DNA from: Paramyrothecium sp. XJ0827
Taxonomy: Eukaryota > Ascomycota > Sordariomycetes > Hypocreales > Stachybotryaceae
NCBI GenBank assembly: GCA_020881915.1
Contig: JAJFPB010000008.1
Coordinates: 3,410,001-3,474,000, forward strand
DNA: 64,000 nucleotides
Direction: 5' to 3'
The position numbers and the translations under genes were made by a program. Below are positions 54,850 through 64,000 of this stretch, piece by piece (within the stretch, counting starts at the first letter, position 1; every line of letters begins with the position of its first letter). The notes beneath the pieces were generated by a model. That model had not been told where the DNA came from and ran no database searches. It saw only the letters and a program-made list of their open reading frames with translations.

Positions 54850-56517
54850 CGCTCTTGTTGGAATGGACTTTCGATTAGTGTTCATTATTCTGGAAGAGCG
54901 GGCGAACAATGGAAATAGACAAGAAAGTATGAGGCAGAGGCAGTGAGAATGGATGTAGTCGGCCTATAAGACGAGGAGTCGGATGGACAGGGCGTGAGTA
55001 AGTGGCTGCCCCGTTACCCCTGAGTCTGTGCATGATGATGAATCCGACGGCATGTCATCCTGCTTCGGCGTCTCGCTGAAATGACGTGAGCCAGGATGAT
55101 GAGCCGTCTTCTTTCTCCCAAGCCACACGCCACGTACGCGCTCTAACCCCTTCTTGTGCACCATGGATCATGAGCACCATGCCGGATAGGAGGTAGTCTT
55201 AGTGGTTCAGGCATTAAGGTCAGACGATCCGCTTGTTGGTTGATCCTCCATGTGCAATTCTGCCTGATGAAGTCCTACGCACCGGAATTACCGAAGCGGA
55301 AATGTTAGATTGATACCTTTCTGTGGATCACATGCCCTGGACTAACGATCGTCGTCGCGCATCGAAACTAATCGACTCGTATTCGTCATCATGGACAGAC
55401 CTGAAGTGTCCAAAAGAAATAGGAGACGCCCCCGAGGCTGTGCCATTACATCCAGGCATGTCATCCTGCTTCCGCCACGCTGCACCTTGGCCCCTGGATA
55501 ACACCGTTACATCAAGATATGCCACACTAACCCGAACCCCGTACTGAGTCGGCCTCATCTTATGAGTCAGACAACAGCTCACTCCACTTGGACAATACGA
55601 ACTCCCACGCCAGCAACACAACCGGAGTAGCCGTCGGGCCTCCGATAGAGCCTGATGCTTACACAAGGGAAGCTGGAGTTAACTGGCGCCATCAACTAAT
55701 GGAGTTTCAGAACCAGCCACAGGCGGGAAAGCAACTGGCAAAAATACAGTCGAAGAGCCCAAGGACGCTGAACTACCCACAATGGGGCCGACATAAACCA
55801 AGAGCAAAGCGTCGATAGGGGGGTGGGGGTCGGAAGCACCAGCAGAGAACGACTCGAATATGCTCCTCCGCAGGAGAGAAACTTTCGATTAAGAGGATGG
55901 CACGACTGGATAGGAACGGACTTGACTGTCACGGAAGCAGGTTTGGCTTAGGGAGGAGTTCAAACCTGGAACGACTCAGGAAGACGAAGTCAGTTTGATG
56001 CTGCCGCCCTCTGATTTCTGGCTCCGCTTCGTAGGCATATAGATTGTGCTTTCGTCTAGTGACGTGTAACGAAGTCAGCGGTATGTCGCCTTACTGTAGT
56101 CTTCGTTGCATCGGGACTGATTACACTCGGACATGTCACCCTAGTTTGGACTAGGTCGGCCTGTTTCCATGACCAGGTCGATATGGCCGTCGGACAGGCC
56201 GCCTAAGATCCAATAGATGATGATCCTGTGATTGTGTTGGACCTATAGGGGATGGCTTTACATGGGTTCTCAGGCGAGTTGGCATGAATGATAACAAGGG
56301 GTGGGGGGTGGGATTGGGGATTGGGGGTTGCATAGCGGGTGGAGCAGACGATCCTTTTCATTCAGGATTTTTGCGGGTTCAGGGCTTTGGCTAATGGGCA
56401 GGCTGCAACGTTTCTATTCAGGTTTGGGTCAGTCTTGATGTCGGTTCCTACAAAAGACCATGGCTAGCCCTCCTGTACCAGATGCTCAACTTCTCCTGAT
56501 TCACCTTTCTCGATGTA
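54850..56517. other. 1.7-kb intergenic region upstream of the H3-tail-like gene
   Basis: No gene is supported; a 76-codon frame at 55588-55818 is weak and not called. A repeat copy lies at 55045-55165. Confidence 0.5.
55045..55165 (+). repeat. about 120-bp dispersed repeat, copy 2
   Basis: See 53675-53795; both copies are on the same strand and 1.37 kb apart. Confidence 0.75.
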
Positions 56518-57184
56518 ATGGCGCGAACCAAACAGACACCTTGGGCATCAAGAGGCGGCGTGAAAAGTCCTAAGCGAAACAACATGCTATCAACTGGAGG
56601 TAAAGCCGCCCCGCGAGACCTCAAAGTAAGTCGAACCCGTTGATCAGTTTCCTCCTCTAATGTGTAAATACCGCATATAGGTTATGGTTGCCGAATCCTC
56701 ATTCAGGGATTTACTCGAAAGCCTTGAACTAAAAAAACTGCGAGCTCTCAGTGATATCCTCAAAGATCCAGGCAAACCATCAAAGTCTGTCCAGGAAGAA
56801 CTCGCTGTTGCACTGAAGGGAATCGACGAGGAACGATATGATGTGAATATCTCCTTCATCTCCGTGCCTGAGATTCGCAACATATATAGACAAGTCACCA
56901 CTGAGAAGGAAACGCAAATCGATCCAGGAACGCGCTCTGCACCAGCCAAGGTATCGGAACAGCAAATCACAGACGAAAGTCGTATTCCAAGAACGAATAG
57001 TGTCTGTCGGTATAATACCCGAGGCCGGAAGCGAAAATACGAAATGGCAAAGCCGGGTCAGAAGGGCGAAGATGGAGGTAACACAGAGGATGATGACAGT
57101 GACGAAGACTTGAAGTTCAAGTTTGGCAAGAGGAGACAAAATGGTTATCTAGACCCACTAGCTCATCATATCACCACTGAGTAG
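56518..57184 (+). CDS. protein with histone H3 tail-like N-terminus
   Basis: Exons 56518-56625 and 56681-57184 (55-nt intron GTAAGT...ATATAG) give 203 residues. Exon 1 encodes exactly the tail-like part. After Met, residues 2-7 are ARTKQT, identical to H3 1-6. Residues 12-20, RGGVKSPKR, resemble H3 32-40 (GGVKKPHR). Residues 25-33, STGGKAAPR, match H3 10-17 with one extra Ala. Exon 2 lacks a histone fold; it is helical (FRDLLESLELKKLRALSDIL), with a basic RGRKRK patch and an acidic EDDDSDED stretch. A nuclear protein able to engage readers or modifiers of the H3 tail, especially at H3K4, is inferred. The start is fixed by ATG and the tail match. The chromodomain-like gene follows 303 bp downstream. 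Confidence 0.8.
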
Positions 57185-57487
57185 GAGAGGAGCCAGTAAT
57201 TGATCCGTACTTATGAGGCCATCGTTATCAATGCACCCCCGGGTTGTACGAAGACACGAAGTTGATGCGTGCGAGACGCGTGCCCGCCTTACGCCGTCTG
57301 TGGAACTCATATTTGGTAACAGGGACCTGATGTAGGCCACCCTTCTCAGAGGTGAGGAGCTCAGGTATAATCCTTGTTAGCTCAGTCTCTTCAGGGTGAG
57401 GCTCTGGAAGCTTCAGCCACAGCTCGTAAAAGCTCAGCCTGCCCCGCTTAAACTTCAGGTCTGAAAGCGGAAGTGGACTTTGGTGAG

Positions 57488-58743
57488 ATGGTTTTTTACC
57501 GCGTACTCTATGGCAAGATCACAGCTTCAAGGGCGCCAATCACACATGGGCGGCGCCAACTCAATTTCGTTACTACTGATGGAGTGGTTGACCTCACTGA
57601 GGATGGTATGGTTCCACTTCCAACACAGTGCAGCAGCCAGCAATATAATAATAGCGCAGCCGGTAATTGTCGAGGTATGAGCGTATACCATCTCATCCTA
57701 TGTGCATACTAAATTTGCATAGGGAATCAATTGGCTACATTTGGATTTGAGATGGGATCTAATGCCTCAATTTCCTCTCATGATGAGAACCTCTCATCGC
57801 GACAGAGTGAGGGACTAAGCACAAACACTGGTACAACTGAACCCTCAGGCTTGAGTAATGATCAGGGACCAACTGAGAATTCCAAGCCCGTCAATCCACC
57901 ATCTCCTCTCGAAGAAAACCACACAAGCCCTTCAAAAAATGCTTCATCCAGCCATTCAACACAACATGTATTTCCATCTCGACGGGATACTGCCATGCAG
58001 GAAAGTGGGAGACAGAAAACCCTTGATCAATTATTCGGCGAGTCTCACAAATCGGAAGCGGGTCCGAATGCCTTTCAAATTCAGAGAGATGAACCGACCG
58101 ACGAGGTTTCAACAGCTCTTACAACGACAACTAGCCAAGAAACTGGCAATGATGCTTCTCCTGAACTTCTACCTTCAGCTTCAAAAGGAATGATGAAGCG
58201 AGTCCGCCGAGGACGGGCAACTGTAGATAAGGACCCAAATGATATCAGTAAGCAAAGCGTTCCCCTACGACTCTACTCTGCTGATTCTTTACAGACCAAT
58301 CCAGCAAGACAGAGAATGTTGATGGGGCTCTGGCTCATAGACCGAGAAGGCCAGCAAGGGATACCGCTGACGGTGAAGTGATGGCAAGCGCAGATCATGA
58401 CTCTGGCAGATCTATCAGCTTGTCAACTACTGCAACCTTTGCCTCGTCTGAGCAAACGCAAGCAACCGCTGTTGTCACTGATATGGAGATGGAGTGGGAA
58501 ATCGACGGCGATCTAATGGGCAGAGAAGTCATTGATGGCGTGGTGCACTACGTGGTTCCTTGGAAACCCTCTCTTGTGCCGGAGCACCTGATAAATGCCC
58601 CTAAACTGATTCGCAAGTTTGAGCGTAAGTTCGGGGCACGAACGAATAAGTCAGTGGGGGCAGCTAGGATTGCAAAGACAGCGGCTAAGCGCCCGAAGTC
58701 AAGGACAGTTAGTAGCAACATAGGGGTGCGGTGTCAGGGTTAG
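57488..58743 (+). CDS. chromodomain-like protein
   Basis: Exons 57488-57674, 57723-58247 and 58295-58743 give 386 residues with consistent phases. Residues 304-350 (EWEIDGDLMGREVIDGVVHY, then VVPWKPSLVPEHL...LIRKFERKF) follow the chromodomain plan: strand with aromatic, GRxxxxGxxxYxVxWK, and a final helix. Trp305 and the Trp in VPWK could form two sides of a methyl-lysine cage; the third aromatic is not obvious. Residues 33-40, VVDLTEDG, look like a SUMO-interacting motif. The middle is low complexity, with basic MKRVRRGRAT; the C-terminus is basic. Nuclear, chromatin-associated role inferred. An upstream exon cannot be excluded because the first ATG follows an open frame. Confidence 0.65.
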
Positions 58744-59922
58744 CCTCGCCAGCAAGAGTTTGAGCCATTAGGCAACTAGCTATGTAAATATGCGAATTAG
58801 GAAGGGCCGTCATTATTCAATTCTCAACACAGAGCTGCCAGAGTCGCAGCGACTATAAGAGGACGTCCGTCTTGAAGTATGAGCAGTTCGGCAGGGCTAG
58901 CATTCCATTCCCGTGCTGTGGTATGGATGCTTAGTGATGAATCGCGTCTTCGGCCCTATGACACACGTTCTGTCCATCGACTGGACGGTTTCCGCCTTGG
59001 GCGAGAATGGAGATTCCTCAACCCACTACTGGACATCCCGCAAGTGCATGATTCTGACTCTTGCCGTTCCCTCGGCCACTGCACCCCTTCGTCATGAGGT
59101 AACCGAGCACCTTCCACCGCCTCTGATGCCGGCGAGGATGGTAAGCATGCGATACATGGAGTCAGCCTAGGCATACTGATGGATCCAATTATAGCTATAG
59201 CGGGGAGTATTAGCTACCGGGGAACTGCTGCTAGGCACAGCTTCGCCGCAAATCCTGACCCTCACTGCCTCATCTGTTTCCATAGGAAGCCAGCGAGTTG
59301 TATATCCTGATAGGTTCCATCTGCAGGATGGACAATGTGACCATCATGGAGGTCATGCTGGGGTGACAGTAGTCGCCCTGCTAGACCCAGCCATCATCCT
59401 TTATGACACTGTCATCCTCCGCGGCCGAACTACGCCCTGTTGGTACCGTTGCCGTCCGTCAAGGAACCGACACGCAATCCTACTCGGTTTGCGAGGAACT
59501 GCTGACACCCTGAACAGCTGACCCGCGCACCCCACGCCCCTTTCCCCAATTACACAACTGGGCAAGGTACCGCCAAACCAGGGGTCGCCGCGGAGCACGA
59601 GCAAGCCCATTTAATCGGTCGCTCGGGTTTTGCCTTGAAGAACGGATCCCTGGCATCCAAGGTGCCTTTTGAATCCACCCAGGTTCGACTTCCAGGCAGC
59701 GAGCGTCCCTGCTAACTCATTTCTCTAGGGCTGTGCCTTTGTCTTGAATTTCCATACCGATACTGTCAGTCATCCCTCCCTGCCCCTGATTCCCCCCCCT
59801 ACGTTCTCCCTCGTCTGATAGCGTCATATTTCCCCGTAACCCTTATTTAGAGGAGCGAAGGTCGTGACTCGAATCCATTCATCCTCTGCACCAACCTCCT
59901 GACTGCAAATCTTTCTGTCAAC
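58744..59922. other. intergenic, upstream of DNA ligase gene
   Basis: About 1.2 kb without a supported gene. A pyrimidine-rich tract (59771-59815) lies 110-150 bp before the ligase ATG, a common feature of fungal promoters. Confidence 0.5.
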
Positions 59923-62199
59923 ATGCCTTTTCCATTCAGCCTGCTTTGCAACCTCCTCGAGGGACTTGAAAGCAATGCTCTGAGTTCTTCGAGCATCGAC
60001 CGGATCCAGGAACGCGACGCGCATGCTATTATTGCCTGGTTCAACAAACACAATGCGATTATTCCACGGCGAGGTCCAGAAGCTGTTGCATTCTTGTCAT
60101 GTCTCTTTCCCGAACGCAGACCAGACCGGGCCTTTGGTCTGCAAGAAAGACGGCTTAAGGGAATTATACAACGCGCACAGGGTATTGGATCATCTAGAAT
60201 GAAGGACCTGCAGATATGGAAAACCAGTGGCGGTTTAGACTTTGCGTCCTGTGTTGAGCGCGTGATGGTCACAACGGACGGCGAACCTAGGGCTGGTCCG
60301 GAGCTGACTCTGGAAGAGCTCGATGACGTCCTCGATCAGATTGCAGCCTCATCATCGTTCTCGTCAGCTAGTGTACGACAAAGTGTCAAAGAGAAGTATG
60401 GCCGATCAGCTCATGCGAATTACTTGCTTTCACGAGTATTCCAAGTCCTGCATAGCTCCGAGGCCAAGTGGATGATTCGAATGATATTAAAGAGTTACAG
60501 TCCAGCTTGCATCCCAGAAAGGCCGACAATGAGTAAATTCCATTTCCTCTTGCCCGACCTCCTTCGTTTCCAAAATACTATCCCAGCTGCTGTGAGGCTC
60601 CTGGACAGACCTACCATCCGGCATATGCCCATCCAGCCAGCGGCGGATGTTCGCTATGAACTGAGGAAAACCGCCAACAGAGAGCTTGAACCAAAAGTTG
60701 GCATAATGACTGCACGACCGAGCTATGCTAAGGCAAGAAGCATCAGACATTGCTGCCAATTGGCTGGTTCAAGACGGATGAGTGTGGAGCAGAAGTATGA
60801 TGGAGAATACTGCCAAGTCCATATCGATGTCAGCAAATCTGGAGCCCGCATCAAGATATTCTCCAAGAGTGGAAGGGACTCGACCAGCGACCGCAGAGGG
60901 ATTCATTGCACACTGCGGGACAGCCTCGAACTCGACACTGTAGGCTGCAAGATCAAGAAGCAGTGCATATTGGAGGGCGAGCTGCTGGTATGGAACGATG
61001 ACGATGGGAGAATCGAGCCTTTCCACAAAATTCGCAAATATGTGAATCGATCTGGGCGATTTCTTGGAACTGCTCGAGATTCACCCGTCGACTTGAATGA
61101 GCATCTCATGATCATGTTCTACGATATCCTGTTATTGGATGACACTGCCTGCGTCAGAGAGAGCCACGATGAGCGGCGGCGAGTACTTCAATCTCTGGTT
61201 CACTGCATTCCGGGACGGGCCGGCATCGGATCCCGTGAAGTACTTGAATTCTCCTCTTTTGATGCAGCCAAACAGCTCAGTGAAGCTTTCGCTCGAGCTA
61301 TTACGGAACGGTGGGAAGGATTGGTGCTGAAGGGCTGTGACAATCCTTACCTCTCATCCGAGGAGGACAGGTCCTTTATCAAACTTAAGAAAGATTACAT
61401 TCCAGGCCTTGGTGACACTGCCGACTTCGTCATTGTTGGGGGACACCGGGACGCAGGAGATGCGCAAGAGCTTCGAATTGGTAAGCTATGGTGGACATCA
61501 TTTTACATTGGATGCATGGAAAATAAGGATGAGGTCTGCCGCTATAATGGAAAGCCGAGATTTCGCATTATCGATGTCATCGACAAGCACGGCATCTCGA
61601 AAGAGGACCTCATATACCTCAACCGCCATGGATACTTCAGACGAGTGCCTTTTGCCGAGGTTGTACCCGAGTTTGACGTCGCATTCGACCCGGGACGGAG
61701 ACTGCAGCCAGTTGATCTCTTCAGAGAGCCGTTTACGGTAGAAGTGGTCGGTGCTGGCTTCGCAAAGCCTGCGAACGCTCGGTATTATACTCCGCGGTTT
61801 CCACGAGTGTTGAAGGTCCATAGCGATCGATCGTTCAGGGATACCATCAGCTTTAAAGAGTTGCAGGAGATGGCTAAAAGATGCCTCGATATACCGGATG
61901 ATCAGGAACAAGAAGAGCGAAGCTGGTTTAGAAGATTGCAAGGCTATGAGCAGGAGGTTGAAAGGTCGAGGACAAGCTCTCCCAGCGACGGCTCGGTTTC
62001 TGTCCCAGATGTTTATGGGGGCAGGCAAAGCACCCGACAACAGGAAAATGTGGAAACGGCGATTGGGACCCTGTGCGCAGAAAATATTTCCCCGCCTTCA
62101 TCAAAGCGGAAGATGGCTTTGGAGTTCTTGCATGACGACTCAACTTTTAAGCGAGCCAAACGAGACGGGAATACGACGATTCGAAATAGCAGTCTCTAG
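59923..62199 (+). CDS. fungal ATP-dependent DNA ligase-like protein
   Basis: Intronless, 758 residues from ATG 59923 (caacATG). Nucleotidyltransferase motifs are in order: motif I KYDGEY with the adenylated Lys291, motif III EGELLVWN at 351-358 and FYDILLLDD near 399. Motif IV is WEGLVLKG at 464-471 and motif V KLKKDYIPG at 487-495. An N-terminal ligase domain (residues 1-230) precedes them, and an OB-fold-like part with RFPRVLKVHSDR follows. There is no BRCT repeat, which separates it from classic ligase IV, and no replication-ligase targeting start. The family seals nicks using ATP. This fungal subtype has, to my knowledge, no defined role. Confidence 0.85.
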   Translation: MPFPFSLLCNLLEGLESNALSSSSIDRIQERDAHAIIAWFNKHNAIIPRRGPEAVAFLSCLFPERRPDRAFGLQERRLKGIIQRAQGIGSSRMKDLQIWKTSGGLDFASCVERVMVTTDGEPRAGPELTLEELDDVLDQIAASSSFSSASVRQSVKEKYGRSAHANYLLSRVFQVLHSSEAKWMIRMILKSYSPACIPERPTMSKFHFLLPDLLRFQNTIPAAVRLLDRPTIRHMPIQPAADVRYELRKTANRELEPKVGIMTARPSYAKARSIRHCCQLAGSRRMSVEQKYDGEYCQVHIDVSKSGARIKIFSKSGRDSTSDRRGIHCTLRDSLELDTVGCKIKKQCILEGELLVWNDDDGRIEPFHKIRKYVNRSGRFLGTARDSPVDLNEHLMIMFYDILLLDDTACVRESHDERRRVLQSLVHCIPGRAGIGSREVLEFSSFDAAKQLSEAFARAITERWEGLVLKGCDNPYLSSEEDRSFIKLKKDYIPGLGDTADFVIVGGHRDAGDAQELRIGKLWWTSFYIGCMENKDEVCRYNGKPRFRIIDVIDKHGISKEDLIYLNRHGYFRRVPFAEVVPEFDVAFDPGRRLQPVDLFREPFTVEVVGAGFAKPANARYYTPRFPRVLKVHSDRSFRDTISFKELQEMAKRCLDIPDDQEQEERSWFRRLQGYEQEVERSRTSSPSDGSVSVPDVYGGRQSTRQQENVETAIGTLCAENISPPSSKRKMALEFLHDDSTFKRAKRDGNTTIRNSSL

Positions 62200-62442
62200 C
62201 GACATTAGTCTTAATCAGAGTTGTTGGGCCAAATAAACTTGACTGTACCCAACTATCTCACGACTCACTGGTCCATTGGCCGTCCTCGTGGCTCAACTGA
62301 ACAAACTTAGCAATAACGCCGCTTGGAAGAAACAGGAAAGTTCCCATGAAGCAACTAAACATGAAATGGTAAAGGGGTGTCCCGACTGCTCAGTTCTGGC
62401 CCTCGTTCTGCAATAAGCGAAAGGGCGTGTCTCTAATCGACC

Positions 62443-62868
62443 ATGACGCCGCAAACCAAGCACTGGGCTGGCTCCGTCCAATCACGGTTATCGCAGGAGA
62501 CGCTAGCTGAGAAGCTCAGCGCCGAGATCAGGTTGGCCCTTGCCCCTCTCTCTAGTCCCGAAAAACGTCACGTGAGGTCCTTTGCCTACAGCCTCTGCCG
62601 CAACTGCGATCTGCTCGATGCAGGCTTGGACGAGGCGATTGAGAAGACTGGCATCAACTGCGAGCAGAGTGATAAGGGGCTGGACGAACAAACGGAGTGG
62701 CGCAGTGCGATATCGGCTCTAGATGCGGTGCTGAGGACTGCGATATGGAGCTCAAGAACAGCGACAGAATATCTAGCGCACGACCTTCGCAGAACGACAA
62801 TCTCCTTGAGTGTGCGAAGGGCACAAGGATGTACCGGACAGGGATCTGATCCAATTAAAACCAGGTAA
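62443..62868 (+). pseudogene. unknown ORF cut by piggyBac insertion
   Basis: From ATG 62443 (MTPQTKHWAGSVQSRL) a helical protein-like frame runs about 120 residues (KRHVRSFAYSLCRNCDLLDAG ...DLRRTTI). At about 62802 it enters the end sequence of the piggyBac element and stops 22 codons later at 62868. The native C-terminus is thus missing or displaced. No family recognised. Confidence 0.4.
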
Positions 62869-64000
62869 AATCGAGTGACATTAGGTAACTAGGGAAATTG
62901 GCTTATGATAGAAGTCCCAGCATTTGGCGCCTTTACAAAGAGCTACATTACAAGTCAGACAGCCCCACCGAGGCCTTGTATCTTTCTTCCGTTGCTGCCG
63001 TCGCTGCCCTTGTGGCCCGGCCCTGCTATTGATGCTATTCGCATCCAATGTCCCTAGGGGCCCCTTTTTCCTAGGGCGTTGAGAGCTCTGAGATCGTGGG
63101 CCAATTTGGATGCCTTGACAAGCAAGACATCTTCCTTGACCTCGGCTACCGGGTTTATGACTATCTAGGGGCGTGGAAACGTCTCCAGGATTGTAACGCT
63201 GCCTGGATGAGCCTGTTTTTCTATAAGCTTTGAAGATATCGTCAACTAGGGCCTGCTGCCAACGACTTTGAGACTTATACGGCTTCCAAGCCGGCTTGCC
63301 GTCTCTCTGTAAAATGAAGCTATTTGTAAGAGCTGTTGCAAGGAGGAAGGACCAAGTAAGAGCCCGACCAGGGCCCCGGTGCTCACGATGTTGTGTCTGC
63401 TGGAAAATAGCCCTTAGTTGGTTAGCTATATCTATAGCATTCATTTGATCGTTGTAGTCAGCAGCTATAGACGGCATGGATAACTGTAAGACAGACTCAG
63501 AGCCGAATTTCTGCTTGATTGAACGACTGTACGGCTGCGTTGAATTGGGCCGCCGGCGGAGACGTACGGTGGTCTCATGGCCCTCGTAAACTGTAGATAA
63601 AAACAACACTAGGGCGTTGTCTTTCCATGCGATTTGGTTGACCTTGAAGACGGTCAGTAGGGTATTTCCTATAGCCGGGTTTCCTAGGGCTTCCTACCTT
63701 ATTGTCCGGCGTGGCCCAGGCCTCATATCTACCCCAAGGCCACAGATCTTTTCCCTTTCTATCATTTTCCTTTTCCTTGACAAGACGGCGATACAGACCA
63801 CAATTCGTACGGCATGTGCCGGTGGCCCCGGTCCCTATGATCCTAAGAGCCCTGAAGAGGTCAGGCGACGAGAAAAGGTTGTCAACAATGACATGATATG
63901 TATCCGGCGGCAGCTTGGATACTAGGGCAACAACGACAGCTTGGGTCGGATTCAACGGCGGTAGCTTGACTGGAAGGCTATCTAAAAGCTCCCTAGCTAG
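62802..64000 (-). mobile_element. piggyBac-family transposon, right part of window
   Basis: The 3' part of a piggyBac-type element. Its outer end is placed at about 62802 because identity with the remnant at 19188-19442 ends there; a TTAA duplication was not identified at that point. The rest lies beyond the window. Confidence 0.75.
62881..64000 (-). CDS. piggyBac transposase, partial
   Basis: Minus-strand exons run from the window edge to 63698 and from 63642 to 62881, with a 55-nt intron (GTAGGA...TTCAAG). The part seen covers KLPPDTYHVIVDNLFSSPDLF (a catalytic Asp region), GTCRTNCG, the sequence YNDQMNAIDIANQLRA (third Asp region), GPGRALTWSFLLATALTNSF and the C-terminal cysteine-rich tail CLACQG...CLTCNVALCKGAKCWDFYH. 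No stop or frameshift is visible, so the copy may be intact. The N-terminal part, with the first catalytic Asp, is outside the window. Confidence 0.85.

Noticed and set aside
55588..55818. 76-codon plus-strand frame
   Set aside because: Starts with TTG and ends in basic low complexity; no supporting exon or motif.
1..64000. CRISPR arrays, bacterial operons or rRNA genes
   Set aside because: No spaced identical repeats of CRISPR type and no ribosomal sequence; the introns show a eukaryotic nuclear genome.

Overview
The window reads as nuclear DNA of a filamentous ascomycete (Pezizomycotina). The genes carry 44-70 nt introns with GTAAGT-type donors, CTAAC-like branch points and YAG acceptors. 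The gene families are typical of that group: Zn(II)2Cys6 and GATA factors, short AA11-type LPMO, fungal NACHT receptor, GH16, GMC oxidoreductase, Bet4 and Cdc27. Exon structures below were worked out by eye from frame and splice signals; no database search was run.

Layout. 0-11 kb: a frameshifted pseudogene, an AA11-type LPMO, an ankyrin protein with near-identical 306-bp repeats, an F-box-like fragment, a small membrane protein, then a mosaic of broken genes (TPR, GH16, ferric reductase) and a small MADS-box-like gene. 11.1-13.85 kb: a complete Mutator-like transposon with 81-bp inverted repeats and a 9-bp target duplication. 14.5-28.1 kb: coiled-coil gene, truncated GMC oxidoreductase, Rab geranylgeranyltransferase alpha (Bet4), a piggyBac remnant, a Zn(II)2Cys6 factor, a secreted protein with an N-terminal histidine, an amidase/ferric-reductase fragment junction, the APC/C subunit Cdc27 and a tiny cysteine-rich ORF. 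28.1-32.3 kb: gene-poor, with a short dispersed repeat. 32.3-37.4 kb: S66 peptidase and fungal N-terminal-domain pseudogenes beside a 1110-residue NACHT-ankyrin receptor. 38.4-43.3 kb: an unnamed conserved-type gene, a RING protein with a SUMO-interacting motif, and a GATA factor. 43.8-49.0 kb: a 5.19-kb terminal-inverted-repeat element with an rve-type integrase (frameshifted here) and two cargo genes. 49.4-64 kb: intact GH16, a hairpin-bearing fragment, an unknown gene, a histone H3-tail-like gene next to a chromodomain-like gene, a fungal ATP-dependent DNA ligase, and a piggyBac transposase running off the right edge.

The most unusual content is the pair at 56.5-58.7 kb. A 36-codon first exon encodes segments resembling the histone H3 tail (residues 1-6, 33-40 and 10-17, in that shuffled order), and the next gene on the same strand ends in a chromodomain-like fold candidate. 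A secondary theme is SUMO-type motifs. They occur in the transposon cargo (six psi-K-x-E sites plus a hydrophobic-acidic motif), in the RING protein and in the chromodomain-like protein.

The rest mixes housekeeping genes with accessory and decaying sequence: several truncated genes abut one another at sharp junctions, and repeat arrays in the ankyrin and TPR sequences are nearly identical, as seen in fungal allorecognition receptors.
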